Source: Lachnospiraceae bacterium
GTDB lineage: Bacteria; Bacillota; Clostridia; Lachnospirales; Lachnospiraceae
Direction: 5' to 3'
Length of the DNA stretch: 64,000 nt
Assembly (NCBI GenBank): GCA_017550165.1
Contig: JAFZQH010000022.1
Coordinates: 1 to 64,000 of the forward strand
Shown here: positions 42,686 to 52,787 of the stretch, one piece after another
Position numbering within the stretch: the first letter of the stretch is position 1
Layout: each line of letters starts with the position of its first letter
Program-made: the position numbers and the translations under genes
The notes under the pieces: model-generated
What the model saw: only the letters and a program-made list of their open reading frames with translations
The model's database searches: none
Told to the model about the DNA's origin: nothing

Positions 42686-45547
42686 TTAATCTCCGACAAA
42701 TTGTCCGCCGGAAAGGGTTGCTTTATTCTTGCGGATATCGTCTAAAGTAATCTCGCCGAAGTAGTACTGCAGGATCTCGGCAGTTATCTCCACTGAATTG
42801 GTGGATGTATACCCGTGAGGGATCCGGACAGCCGAAGCGATCTGAGGATTCTCATAGGGGGCATAGCAAACAAACAGGGCATGGTTGCCTCGGTTACTGG
42901 CTTCCTCGGCTGTTCCCGTTTTGCCTGCAGCAGATACCTTGACATTATCAAATGCGTGCAAGGTATCTATATCCATATGCATACCCGACTGGATAGCCTT
43001 CCATGTAGACGGAGATATGTCGGTAAGCTGTCTGCTAAGGGTAGGAGAATTCTGCTCAAGTACTGTGCCGTCTTTCCCGGTTACTTTATCTATCAGGGTC
43101 AGGGAATAGCATTTACCCTTGTTGGCAACGGTCATAACATATCTGGCCAGCTGTGATACGGTAAAGTTATGATTACTCTGTCCGATGGCAGCCGTAACAG
43201 GATAGTCCGTAGCAATGAAGGGATCATTCTCGTTCATCTCCAGACCGCTCTTCTCTCCAAGCCCGTATTCTGCAGCATACTTTTTAAGGATATCAACACC
43301 CTTTTCGGGATTGTATACTCCGTTATCGAGACTCATGTTATAGCCTACCAGATAAAAGAAATAGTTACATGAATCCCGTATAGCCTCCGAAACATTGATG
43401 GATCCATGATTGGAGGGATAAATCCAGCATTTGGGGCTGGGGGTTATCTGCTCAAAGATACCCTTATCCAGGATCTCTTCGTCAGGTGTAATGATATTTT
43501 CCGACAATGCAGCAGTTGCCGTTACCATCTTAAATGTGGATCCCGGAGCAGTTCTCTCCTGGGTGGCATGGTTATACAGAGGATATGATTTGCTCTGTGA
43601 AAGCTGATAATAGTACTGGTTGTCTACCTTGTTGGCAAGTCTGTTATTGTCATATCCGGGATAAGATACACATGCCAGTGTCTTACCGGAGTTGGGATCG
43701 GTAATGACTATGGAAGCCGAACAGGGATCTAGGGCAAGCATGCCGGGAGTGATCTCCAGGTTGCGGATCTTATTGATCATAAAGTCATATGCATTAATGG
43801 AACCTCCGGAAAGCAATGCCCTGTCCGGATCATCATCAGGAAGAACATTCTGCTCATACATTATCAGGCAAAGAGACATTCCCGATATCTGCCCTGTTTT
43901 AATAAGAACCTTGTATACCAGCTTCTTAAAGGCAACTGTGGTACAGATATCCTCCATGATATGAGTCTTAAGTCTTTCGTATAACTCATTGGCATCGGAA
44001 AAGGTTGTCTCTGCCGAGAATTTGGTGATATCCAGCCAGCCTTGGGATATGGTGTATAATAGATAATCCCTGGTGGCTACCGTGCCGCTCTTCCAGTTAA
44101 CATACATTTCATCGGAAGTGTTGATCCTGTCAAATGACAGATATCCTTCCGAAAACAGCTGATTGATTATAAAATTGCAATATGATTCAAGCTCAGGATC
44201 CAGACCGTTGTATGTAACGGAGGAGTCCTTGAGCATATTATCTACAGCGGTAATGGCGGACTCGTATTTGGTCACGAATACGTTGTTGACCCTTGTTTCA
44301 TACTCTCCTGCTTCTTCACTGCCGAAATGATTAAGATCGATGATATTGTTGTCAACCAGTGAAAAATACGCATCACCTATGGGTATCATGATATCACTGG
44401 CCTTGATATCCTCGGGAATGGTGTAATCAAGTTCATTGATGAGCTTGGATATGAGGATTCCCGCAAGACGCTGTTCTATGATACGATAAGCAGCTTCCTG
44501 CAGACGTGAATCAATGGTAAGATGAACGTCATCTCCGGAAGAAGCTTCAACCTTATCCGCTATCTGGATGATCTTACCCAGATTATCAACGTATATCTTT
44601 TCATATCCTTTTTTGCCCCGCAGGTGTGATTCCATGTACTGCTCTATACCCGCCTTGCCGATGATATCATTTATGGCATAATTGGTGCTGTCATCTTTAT
44701 TGAGTTCTGCCAGTTCTTCAGCTGATATCTTGCCGGTATAACCGATGAGCGGCGCCATGTAAACGCTGGAATTATACTTTCGTATCGAGCTTTCAGATAT
44801 GCTCACACCTTGAAGATCATTGATATTTTCCATGACCTCTGCCAAAGTGTCCTGAGAAACCTGGCTGGCTACTGTGGTGGTCAGGTATTTCTGGTAGCTG
44901 TTCTGGGACACGGCATACCTTACAGACATGATCTTAAGGCACTCTTCCTTGGAATAAGTATCCTCGCTGAGGTTATAATGGCTTTTATCCGCAAGCATAT
45001 TGTATATCTGCTCTGCAGTGGCTTCGGCCTCATTACACCCAAGGGTGCTGTTATATTTGAGACTGTCGATCTTGGGATATCCGAAGATGTCCGCCAGGAA
45101 CCTGAGCTTCTGAGTACCGGAGACCGTGTACTCAAGCTTGCCGCCTGATGAGAGTTTGATATAAAACTCATTATTCAGGGAATCTTTATTGGATTCAATG
45201 ATCTTGACCAGTTTATTGATGGTATCGTTTAAAACCTTGTTCTTCTCAGTCAGAGTATCATAGGTTCCGTTATCTTCAATACATACGGTATAGGCAAGTT
45301 CGTTATAAGCCAGTTCAACTCCGTTGCAGTCATATATCTTGCCTCTGGCAGCGGAAATTGAACGTTCCTTTTCTATGGTAAGAGTAAAGTTATTAAGATA
45401 GTTGTCTCCGTTGATGATCTGGAGAACAAACAGTCTCATTATAAGTACACCTGAAAGGATACAAAGCAATATGGTCAAAACAAGGATACGTGATCTGAAT
45501 ATCCTTGAGAAGAAATCTTTAATTTCCTGAAAATATGCACTAAACAA
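42686..45547 (-). CDS. mrdA: Penicillin-binding protein 2, elongasome transpeptidase, with large insertion
   Basis: A 953-aa class B PBP that crosslinks side-wall peptidoglycan with RodA. One N-terminal membrane helix (about 20-40), a dimerisation/pedestal region, then the transpeptidase with S670-T-F-K673, SCNYFFY (SxN region) and K876-T-G. Canonical PBP2 is about 600-700 aa; the extra length is mostly a ~230-residue helical insertion (roughly 365-600) between HLTIDSRLQEAAYRII and ALDPCSASIVITDPNSG, at the start of the catalytic domain. The insert has no motif I recognise. Its start overlaps mreD by 8 nt. Confidence 0.93.
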   Translation of the reverse strand: MFSAYFQEIKDFFSRIFRSRILVLTILLCILSGVLIMRLFVLQIINGDNYLNNFTLTIEKERSISAARGKIYDCNGVELAYNELAYTVCIEDNGTYDTLTEKNKVLNDTINKLVKIIESNKDSLNNEFYIKLSSGGKLEYTVSGTQKLRFLADIFGYPKIDSLKYNSTLGCNEAEATAEQIYNMLADKSHYNLSEDTYSKEECLKIMSVRYAVSQNSYQKYLTTTVASQVSQDTLAEVMENINDLQGVSISESSIRKYNSSVYMAPLIGYTGKISAEELAELNKDDSTNYAINDIIGKAGIEQYMESHLRGKKGYEKIYVDNLGKIIQIADKVEASSGDDVHLTIDSRLQEAAYRIIEQRLAGILISKLINELDYTIPEDIKASDIMIPIGDAYFSLVDNNIIDLNHFGSEEAGEYETRVNNVFVTKYESAITAVDNMLKDSSVTYNGLDPELESYCNFIINQLFSEGYLSFDRINTSDEMYVNWKSGTVATRDYLLYTISQGWLDITKFSAETTFSDANELYERLKTHIMEDICTTVAFKKLVYKVLIKTGQISGMSLCLIMYEQNVLPDDDPDRALLSGGSINAYDFMINKIRNLEITPGMLALDPCSASIVITDPNSGKTLACVSYPGYDNNRLANKVDNQYYYQLSQSKSYPLYNHATQERTAPGSTFKMVTATAALSENIITPDEEILDKGIFEQITPSPKCWIYPSNHGSINVSEAIRDSCNYFFYLVGYNMSLDNGVYNPEKGVDILKKYAAEYGLGEKSGLEMNENDPFIATDYPVTAAIGQSNHNFTVSQLARYVMTVANKGKCYSLTLIDKVTGKDGTVLEQNSPTLSRQLTDISPSTWKAIQSGMHMDIDTLHAFDNVKVSAAGKTGTAEEASNRGNHALFVCYAPYENPQIASAVRIPHGYTSTNSVEITAEILQYYFGEITLDDIRKNKATLSGGQFVGD

Positions 45548-46061
45548 ACTTCTTTGAACTCCTTTTTTCTATCTCGTCAAACTTGGATATGACGCTGTAG
45601 ACAGGTTTGAACATAATAATGGCGAACAAAACGGTATATATGGTCTCCGGCAGCATTATGCTCAGGAAGTAATCACCCAGGGCAAGCTTGCTCCTGAAAA
45701 CAAATCTGAGCAGGAACATGGCTCCGCCGTATATAAGGTCACTGGCTCCTATAAGCAGGAGGGGCAGCCTGACATCTTCGGGGAAAAAGTGCTTGTTAAA
45801 TACACCGTTTATATAGCCAACGTACATGAATATCAGCACATTTATACCGAAAACATCACAATAGAACAGATCGGTGAGGAGCCCTGCCAGGATACCTATG
45901 AACATACCCTCTTTTTTGCCCCGCATGAATCCAATGGAAGCTGTATATAAGACCAGGATATTGGGCGAGATGCCTGCCAGGGAAAGCGCCTTGAACAGGG
46001 TACACTGCAATATGAATATGAATACAAGAGCCACTGCGGCTGCCACATATCGTTTGATCAT
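45540..46061 (-). CDS. mreD: Rod shape-determining protein MreD
   Basis: A 173-aa membrane protein with five or six helices, part of the elongasome scaffold. Characteristic are PNILVLYTASIGFMRGKKEGMFIGILAGLLTDLFY and FPEDVRLPLLLIGASDLIYGG. It follows mreC by 5 nt and overlaps mrdA by 8 nt. Confidence 0.9.
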   Translation of the reverse strand: MIKRYVAAAVALVFIFILQCTLFKALSLAGISPNILVLYTASIGFMRGKKEGMFIGILAGLLTDLFYCDVFGINVLIFMYVGYINGVFNKHFFPEDVRLPLLLIGASDLIYGGAMFLLRFVFRSKLALGDYFLSIMLPETIYTVLFAIIMFKPVYSVISKFDEIEKRSSKKFV

Positions 46062-46066
46062 AATAC

Positions 46067-46912
46067 CTATTCCTTAAGCTGTTTGATGATAAGGACCTCT
46101 TCAAGATGCTCAAAATCAACAACAGGGGTGATCTCTCCCGAAACCGTAAGGTTATTGCCATCTTTTTGGATGGAACTGATGTAGCCTACCAGAAGACCCG
46201 GAAGAAACTTGCTGCTTATGTTGGAGGTGACTATCTGGTCTCCCACCTTGGAATCTCCGTTGGAATCAGACATATTCTTAAACAGAATGGTCTGTTTTTT
46301 TGACATGGATTGAAGGTCTCCCGCTACTATGCACAGATCAGTGGTAGCAAGATCCATGGCGCTGACATTGCTGGAATCATCAATAACGGCACGGACTCTG
46401 GCCCAATTAGGCCCTACATCCGATACTATTCCCGCCAGACCGCTTCCGGCAATAACGTTCATATCCTCCTTGATCCCGTCGTTGGTACCCTTATCGATGG
46501 TAAATGTATTAAACCAGTTCCCCGGATCCTTTCCGATGATCCTGGCCGCAACCTTTTCATAATCGGGGTATTTTTTATCAAGTTCCACAAGCTCAAGAAG
46601 TCGCAGATATTCATAGTGCTCAAGCTGAAGCTTTGAGTTCTCGGCCGTAAGTTCATTGATCTGTGACTTGAGAGACTCATTTTCCTCAACAACCTCCTGG
46701 ATATCTTTAAAACCCTGAGTTCTGTTATAGATCCATGAGCCTATGTTGTCGATCCCCTTCTGAATAGGTACAAAAACATATCCCGTTATGGTGTTAATGG
46801 GAGAATCATTGAAGTCGAATTTGTATGTGAATAAAATGCAGCAAAGAAATAAAACAGTAAGCCCTATGAGAATATATCTGCTGGGGATACTCTTTTTTGT
46901 TTTTCTTTTCAT
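46067..46912 (-). CDS. mreC: Rod shape-determining protein MreC
   Basis: A 281-aa bitopic elongasome protein: N-terminal transmembrane helix (about 10-28), a coiled coil (about 65-110; VEENESLKSQINELTAENSKLQ) and the beta-rich domain with AARIIGKDPGNWFNTFTIDKGTNDGIKEDM, VVGAGLAGIV-like GSGLAGIVSDVG and LPGLLVGYI. Length is typical. Between mreB and mreD in the usual order. Confidence 0.94.
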   Translation of the reverse strand: MKRKTKKSIPSRYILIGLTVLFLCCILFTYKFDFNDSPINTITGYVFVPIQKGIDNIGSWIYNRTQGFKDIQEVVEENESLKSQINELTAENSKLQLEHYEYLRLLELVELDKKYPDYEKVAARIIGKDPGNWFNTFTIDKGTNDGIKEDMNVIAGSGLAGIVSDVGPNWARVRAVIDDSSNVSAMDLATTDLCIVAGDLQSMSKKQTILFKNMSDSNGDSKVGDQIVTSNISSKFLPGLLVGYISSIQKDGNNLTVSGEITPVVDFEHLEEVLIIKQLKE

Positions 46913-46930
46913 TAAAAAGCCTCAATTCAT

Positions 46931-47947
46931 CTAGATCAAAGTCTTTGTATTCATGGCGTAGGCAAGAGAATGGTAATTCTCGTTGGTGGCTATCTGAATG
47001 AGACCCCTTACCACGCTCTCACTGGGGTTCTCACAGGTATTGCACTTGATATTGAGTTCTTCCGTAAGAAGTGTATCCAGATTCTTGATCTGGGAGGCTC
47101 CTCCCGTAAGATAAAGGCCGTGATGTATGATATCGGCAGCCATCTCAGGGGGTATACGCTCAAGAAGGATTTTAATGGCGTTGATAAGTGAAGTGATATC
47201 ATTCTTAATAGCTTCAAATATGTCATGACTCGTCAGAGTGATCTCAATAGGAAGACCCGTAACGATATATCTTCCGAAAGCGATCATCTCCTCATCCGTA
47301 TTATCTATGGCTGTACCGATGCTTTCTTTCAAGGAGCAGGCGGTCTTCTTCCCTATGTCGATACCGTGTGTACGTTTAACATAGGAAATGATGGATTCGT
47401 CAAATTTATTACCGGCAATGTGATTCAACTGGCTTAATACAATGCCTCCCAGGGAGAGAACGGATATCTCCGTAGTATCACCGCCCATATCTATAACAAG
47501 GGTTCCGGTGGGGCTCTTCACGTCCAGTCCCATGCCGATGGCATCTGCTACGGGCTTGTCTGCTACAAGGATATCCTTGGATTTGACAGAGCAGCCTTTT
47601 ACAAGATCCTTGAATGCCTTCTTCTCAACCTCAGTGATATCGGTGGGAACGGCAATTATAAAATCTGCCATCTTGGACTTGGGATCGATGAATTCCTTCA
47701 GAAACTCGTTAAGCAGAGTCTGCATATTGTTGTAATCCGCTATAACACCGTAATGAACGGGAAATGATACATTGATATTAGCCGGAGCTTTCTCATGCAT
47801 CAGGAAGGCGTCATTACCATATGCGAACAGGTCCTTTTTATCCTTAATGGCAATTACGTTCTTTTGCATAAATATCTGGTTTGATGCTTGATCGTAGATC
47901 TTGATATTATTGGTTCCCAGATCGATACCGAATAATACGTTTGACAT
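46931..47947 (-). CDS. mreB: MreB-family rod shape actin
   Basis: A 338-aa bacterial actin organising lateral wall synthesis. Phosphate-1 loop DLGTNNIKIYD, phosphate-2 region VIDMGGDTTEISVLSLGGIVLS, and adenosine motif GLYLTGGASQIKNLD. It departs in places from standard MreB (IGIDLGTxNT; TAGIGAD insert), so it could be an Mbl/MreBH-like paralogue, but it occupies the mreB position ahead of mreC and mreD. SD GGAGG precedes ATG 47947. Confidence 0.92.
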   Translation of the reverse strand: MSNVLFGIDLGTNNIKIYDQASNQIFMQKNVIAIKDKKDLFAYGNDAFLMHEKAPANINVSFPVHYGVIADYNNMQTLLNEFLKEFIDPKSKMADFIIAVPTDITEVEKKAFKDLVKGCSVKSKDILVADKPVADAIGMGLDVKSPTGTLVIDMGGDTTEISVLSLGGIVLSQLNHIAGNKFDESIISYVKRTHGIDIGKKTACSLKESIGTAIDNTDEEMIAFGRYIVTGLPIEITLTSHDIFEAIKNDITSLINAIKILLERIPPEMAADIIHHGLYLTGGASQIKNLDTLLTEELNIKCNTCENPSESVVRGLIQIATNENYHSLAYAMNTKTLI

Positions 47948-47959
47948 AAATGATACCTC

Positions 47960-48655
47960 CTACATGATACCGGCTTCTCTGAAACTGAAGTATTTGTTGT
48001 CGCCGATTATAATATGGTCTATGACCTTGATCCCTATCAGTTCCCCGCATTCCTTGATACGCTTGGTGACCAGTTCGTCACCCTTGCTGGGAGAGGCGCT
48101 GCCGCTGGGATGATTGTGTATTAGAACTATATATACCGCCTCTTGTTTCAATGCCTCGATAAAGATCTCTCTCGGGGCTGCGATACTGGCGTTGATGGTT
48201 CCTATGGTGATCAGCTTGTGGGTGATCAGTTCATTATTGGAGTTGAACATGGCAATAATGAAATGCTCCTGAGTAAGATGACGTAATGTCTCCATGAAAA
48301 AATCCGATATTGTAGCCGGATTCTTCAATGATATCCGGGAAACGGCTTTAGCAGCGGACATTCTCCTTGCGATCTCACATATGGCAAGGATCTGCAAGGC
48401 CTTAACCTTGCCGATGCCGTCTATCCGGACCATGTCCTCGTATCTGAGGGAGTTCAGACCTACAAGACCTGTCCCCGGAGCTGCCTGAAGAAGCAGATGT
48501 GCCAAATCCGTAGAAGTGATCCCTGTACTGCCCGTGCGAAAAATAATAGCCAGAAGCTCTGCATCTGACAGAGATGAAGCGCCCACTGACAGGCATCTGT
48601 CATCGGGTCTGTCACCATAGGGTATATCTTTAGTTGTAAGTTTAATAAATATCAT
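47960..48655 (-). CDS. radC: RadC-type JAMM-domain protein
   Basis: A 231-aa protein with an N-terminal helix-hairpin-helix region (VGLNSLRYEDMVRIDGIGKVKALQI) and a JAB/MPN metalloprotease-like domain carrying IHNHPSGSASPSKGDE. The old DNA-repair assignment is not well supported; the biochemical role is uncertain. It is first in the mre operon, a frequent arrangement. Confidence 0.92.
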   Translation of the reverse strand: MIFIKLTTKDIPYGDRPDDRCLSVGASSLSDAELLAIIFRTGSTGITSTDLAHLLLQAAPGTGLVGLNSLRYEDMVRIDGIGKVKALQILAICEIARRMSAAKAVSRISLKNPATISDFFMETLRHLTQEHFIIAMFNSNNELITHKLITIGTINASIAAPREIFIEALKQEAVYIVLIHNHPSGSASPSKGDELVTKRIKECGELIGIKVIDHIIIGDNKYFSFREAGIM

Positions 48656-48749
48656 ATCCTTTCTGTGAATTATCAGTGGTCACAGAGGATATTCCAATAC
48701 AATTGACAATATATTTTATCACATTTCCACGGTTATGTACACTAAAATA

Positions 48750-50027
48750 TTAAAATTTTACAATATTTGACTTTTCCAGATTGTCCAAAGATCTGATAAT
48801 ACCCAGTTTGGCATGAGGCCAAGTGAGCCCTCCCTGAAAATACACGGCATAAGGGGGCTTGATAGGGCCGTCAGCGCTGAGTTCAATGGATGACCCCTGA
48901 ACAAATGCGCCTGCAGCCATTATAACATCGGAGTCATATCCGGGCATGGCCCAGGGTTCAGGCGTCACGTGGGAATCTACGGGTGCGGCTGACTGAATGC
49001 CCTTACAGAAGGCTATTACTGCTTCCGGACTGCCAAGTTCAACTGCCTGGATGATATCGTGTCTTGATTCATTTGAATCGGGAACAACCTTATAGCCCAA
49101 GCCTTCGTATATATTTGCTGCAAATATGGCGCCTTTTAAAGCAGCGGCAGTCACCACGGGGGCAAGGAAAAAGCCCTGGAAGAAGGACTGCATTAATCCT
49201 AAGGATGCGCCGACTTCCTTACCGAGTCCCGGTGAAGTAAGTCTGTAGGAAATATATTCGATAAGCTCTTTTTTTCCTGCAATATATCCTCCCGTCGAGG
49301 CAAGACCCCCTCCGGGATTCTTAATGAGGGATCCGACAACCAGATCGGCCCCCACATCTGAAGGCTCGATACTTTCAACGAATTCTCCGTAGCAGTTGTC
49401 AACCATACAGTATACATCCGGCCTGATTCCTTTGATAAAGCTTATAAGTTCTCCTATCTCTCTAACAGAAAAGGATTTCCTTGTCTGATAGCCCTTGGAA
49501 CGCTGGATCGTAACAAGTTTAGTTGCAGGTCTGAGGGCAGCTTTGATCCTTTCATAGTCAAAAATGCTTCCTGGAAGAAGGTCAACCTGTCTGTAGGTTA
49601 TGCCGAATTCTGTCAAAGAACCCTTTGAAGGCCTGATGCCTATTACTTCTTCCAATGTGTCATAGGGCTTTCCTACCGGAGACAATAGCTCATCCCCGGG
49701 CCGGAGGATCCCGGATAAAGCAAGAGCAAGAGCATGGGTGCCGCAGGCGATCTGGGGACGCACAAGGGCATCTTCAGTACCGAAGTAAGAGGCATAGACC
49801 CGCTCAAGGCTGTCTCTGCCTATATCATCATATCCGTAGCCGGTGGAGGTGTTGAAGCATTCAACAGCTATACGATTATCCTGCATTGCCTTGATGACCT
49901 TCAGCTGGTTATATTCCGCTGTTTCATCAATGGCAGCAAAGCGGCTTTTAAGCTTTTCTTCTATAGATCCTGCATATTCCAGTACCCGGTCTGAAATACC
50001 GAATCTCTTGTAGATTTCTTTATTCAT
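48750..50027 (-). CDS. PLP-dependent methionine gamma-lyase-like protein (YnbB family)
   Basis: A 425-aa fold-type I PLP enzyme, annotated in databases as aluminium-resistance or methionine gamma-lyase family. Features: GYGYDDIGRDSLERVYASYFGTEDALVRPQIACGTHA, VDNCYGEFVE (cofactor Asp) and SLIKNPGGGLASTGGYI with the PLP lysine. The substrate is not established. ATG 50027 follows AAGGTGA by 7 nt; GTG 50036 overlaps that SD. Its start overlaps the end region of miaA closely, as in Bacillus ynbA/ynbB neighbourhoods. Confidence 0.87.
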   Translation of the reverse strand: MNKEIYKRFGISDRVLEYAGSIEEKLKSRFAAIDETAEYNQLKVIKAMQDNRIAVECFNTSTGYGYDDIGRDSLERVYASYFGTEDALVRPQIACGTHALALALSGILRPGDELLSPVGKPYDTLEEVIGIRPSKGSLTEFGITYRQVDLLPGSIFDYERIKAALRPATKLVTIQRSKGYQTRKSFSVREIGELISFIKGIRPDVYCMVDNCYGEFVESIEPSDVGADLVVGSLIKNPGGGLASTGGYIAGKKELIEYISYRLTSPGLGKEVGASLGLMQSFFQGFFLAPVVTAAALKGAIFAANIYEGLGYKVVPDSNESRHDIIQAVELGSPEAVIAFCKGIQSAAPVDSHVTPEPWAMPGYDSDVIMAAGAFVQGSSIELSADGPIKPPYAVYFQGGLTWPHAKLGIIRSLDNLEKSNIVKF

Positions 50028-50032
50028 TATGA

Positions 50033-50977
50033 TCACCTTAAAATTTTTCTTTCCTTAAGGACAGACTTCATAAAGTCAAGTATCTTATCCTCGTCATATC
50101 CGTTCTCGTCCTTGTTGACCCATATCACGTCACGCTCCCGGTTAAACCAGGTGAGCTGTCGCTTGGCAAAGTGTCTGGTATCCCTTTTCAGTGTATAGAT
50201 GGCTTCTTCAAGGCTGCATTCCCCTTCCAGATAGGCCATTATCTCCTTGTATCCCAGGCCTTTCATGGAGACATGGTCCTTGGTAAGACCTCTGTCCTTA
50301 AGGCATGACACCTCTTCCACCAGGCCCCCCGATACCATCTCGTCTATCCTATCTTCTATCCTTTTATACAGCCGGTCTCTGTTATCGTTCAGCACAAAAT
50401 ATGCATGATTGTAGGGTGACGTATTGTTTCTTTCCTGTTCGTTATGCCGGGAGATGGTTTTACCGGTTAAATGATGAAACTCGAGAGCCCTTATTACTCT
50501 TTTCACGTTGTGGAAATGAATGGATTCGGCAGATGCAGGATCAACTTCTCCAAGGAGGCGGTGCAGGGCTTCGGGGCCTTCTGTAGAAGCAAGATGCCAG
50601 AGCTTATCACGATATTCCTTATCCTCTCCTGCCGATTCAAAATCAATATCATATAGAAGCGCCTGGATATAAAAGCCTGTACCGCCGGTGATAATGGGGA
50701 TACGGCTCCTATCATAGCACTCCCTTAAGGCGTCTTCTGCCAGATTTTTAAATTCAACCACATTAAACTCATGTTCCGGAGGAAAAATGTCTATGAGATA
50801 ATGAGGTATCCCCTGCATTTCTTCAGGAGTTATCTTAGCTGTGCCTATGTCCATACCCTTATATACCTGCATGGAATCTGCAGAGATTATGGAGCCGCCT
50901 ATGTCTTTTGCAAGCCTTATTGACAGATTTGTCTTTCCTACGGCCGTAGGACCTGTAAGTATTATAAGATCGTTCAT
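50033..50977 (-). CDS. miaA: tRNA dimethylallyltransferase MiaA
   Basis: A 314-aa enzyme adding a dimethylallyl group to A37 of tRNAs reading UNN codons. P-loop GPTAVGKTNLSIRLA, then SADSMQVYKGMDIGTAK, GGTGFYIQALL and the C-terminal FAKRQLTWFNRE. It follows mutL with a 1-nt gap, the classic mutSL-miaA order. Confidence 0.95.
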   Translation of the reverse strand: MNDLIILTGPTAVGKTNLSIRLAKDIGGSIISADSMQVYKGMDIGTAKITPEEMQGIPHYLIDIFPPEHEFNVVEFKNLAEDALRECYDRSRIPIITGGTGFYIQALLYDIDFESAGEDKEYRDKLWHLASTEGPEALHRLLGEVDPASAESIHFHNVKRVIRALEFHHLTGKTISRHNEQERNNTSPYNHAYFVLNDNRDRLYKRIEDRIDEMVSGGLVEEVSCLKDRGLTKDHVSMKGLGYKEIMAYLEGECSLEEAIYTLKRDTRHFAKRQLTWFNRERDVIWVNKDENGYDEDKILDFMKSVLKERKILR

Positions 50978-50978
50978 T

Positions 50979-52784
50979 TTATAGTATCCGCTTAAAATGC
51001 TTCTCCATTTCGCTTTTGGACATTGATATCACTGTAGGCCGCCCGTGGGGACAGTTAAAGGGATTATCCAGCGTGAACATCTCCTTTATCAGCTCCTCCG
51101 CCTCTGCAAATGTAAGAGCGTTGTTGCCCTTTACTGCAGCCTTGCATGACATGCCGGCCATACGGTCCAGCATGATCTCGGGGCCGGGACTGTTATTCTC
51201 CTCCAGGCTGTCAAGCAGTTCCACGAACACATCCTTATAATCGATATTGAATATATTTAACGGAACGGCGGAGATTATATATTCATTGCCGCCGAAGAAG
51301 GATATCTCAAACCCCAGGCTTTCAAATACCTGTTTATTTCTTGAGAATTTATCATCCTCTGCCGGGGTCAGTGTTACAACCACCGGAGGACTGATAAGCT
51401 GGGATGAATGGGTCTTGTTCTTCAGGCTTTTCAGTATCCTTTCATACATGACCTTTTCATGGGCCGCATGCTGGTCGATGATATACATCTTATCCTCGTA
51501 TTCAATGATCCAGTATGTATCAAAGACCTGTCCGATAACCTTGACGGATGGGCCCTTTGATTCAGGGACTATATCAGAGAATGATATCTGAACAGGTTTG
51601 ACCGAAGTTTTGTTATCCTTTTTGAAAAGACTACTCTCCAAATATCTCGGTTCTTCCCTTACGAGATCATCTGCCGGAATGTATGCGGGGATATCGGTCT
51701 TCCTCACAGTCTCAAAAGGCTCCGGATGACTCTTGCTGATCTCTGCCTTTTCGGGTTTATGAGTATTCATTGTAAGGCTGATCTCAGGAGTAAGGTCTTT
51801 TTCCCCCAAAGCATCAAATAAGGCTTTATTGACGGTGGAATATACAGTCTCCCCGTCAGAAAAACGTACTTCCTGTTTAGCGGGATGAACATTGACATCT
51901 ACCCTGTCTCCGGGAATATCGATAAAAAGCTGGGTAAAGGGATACCGATGCTGCATCATATAGGGTTTGAAGGCATCTTCTATACCTCTGGTGATTATAT
52001 TGTTTTTGACATAGCGGCCGTTGACGTAATAGTTCTCGAAATTACGGTTTCCTCTTGAAACAGTTGGTTTGCAGATAAAACCTCTAAGGCGTATGCCCTC
52101 ATTTTCAGTATCTATGGCCAGGGCGTTGGATGATATCTCCCTTCCGTATATGGAATAAATGATATCCTTTATGGATCCGTTCCCCGAAGAATGTATCCGG
52201 GTAGATCCGTTGATTATGAAGTTGAAGGCTATGTCCGGATGGGATAAGACGAGACGTTCAACTATGGATGAAATATAGCCTCCTTCGGTTCCGGGGGATT
52301 TTAAAAACTTCTTTCTGGCAGGAGTATTATAGAATATATCCCTGACAATGATGGTGGTGCCTCCCGGGGCTCCGATCTCCTGAAATGAAACCTCAGCCCC
52401 TCCTTCTATCACATATCTGACCCCCGTAAGAGAGTCGGGCACCTTTGTGATAAGTTCCACCTTTGATACGGATGATATGCTTGAGAGGGCCTCCCCGCGA
52501 AATCCAAGGGTGGATATGGATGCCAGATCTGAGACATGTCGAAGCTTGCTGGTGGAATGGCGAAAAAATGCCTTTTTTACCTGGCTGCTTTCTATACCGC
52601 ATCCATTATCCGTGATACGTATAAAACTAATTCCGCCGTCTTTGATCTCAATGTTGATAGCATCGGCACCGGAGTCTATGGCGTTTTCAACAAGCTCCTT
52701 TACAATGGAGGATGGGCGCTCCACCACTTCTCCGGCGGCTATCCGGTCTATGGTATTCTTGTCTAACACTTCAATGGCATTCAT
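50979..52784 (-). CDS. mutL: DNA mismatch repair protein MutL
   Basis: A 601-aa GHKL ATPase coordinating mismatch repair. N-terminal ATPase motifs: ELVENAIDSGAD, DNGCGI, HSTSKL and FRGEALSSI. The C-terminal region has DQHAAHEKVMYERI, the DQHA(x)2E(x)4E motif of MutL nucleases, and CPHGRPT near the end, so nicking activity is expected, consistent with no MutH. 3 nt after mutS. Confidence 0.95.
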   Translation of the reverse strand: MNAIEVLDKNTIDRIAAGEVVERPSSIVKELVENAIDSGADAINIEIKDGGISFIRITDNGCGIESSQVKKAFFRHSTSKLRHVSDLASISTLGFRGEALSSISSVSKVELITKVPDSLTGVRYVIEGGAEVSFQEIGAPGGTTIIVRDIFYNTPARKKFLKSPGTEGGYISSIVERLVLSHPDIAFNFIINGSTRIHSSGNGSIKDIIYSIYGREISSNALAIDTENEGIRLRGFICKPTVSRGNRNFENYYVNGRYVKNNIITRGIEDAFKPYMMQHRYPFTQLFIDIPGDRVDVNVHPAKQEVRFSDGETVYSTVNKALFDALGEKDLTPEISLTMNTHKPEKAEISKSHPEPFETVRKTDIPAYIPADDLVREEPRYLESSLFKKDNKTSVKPVQISFSDIVPESKGPSVKVIGQVFDTYWIIEYEDKMYIIDQHAAHEKVMYERILKSLKNKTHSSQLISPPVVVTLTPAEDDKFSRNKQVFESLGFEISFFGGNEYIISAVPLNIFNIDYKDVFVELLDSLEENNSPGPEIMLDRMAGMSCKAAVKGNNALTFAEAEELIKEMFTLDNPFNCPHGRPTVISMSKSEMEKHFKRIL

Positions 52785-52787
52785 CTT

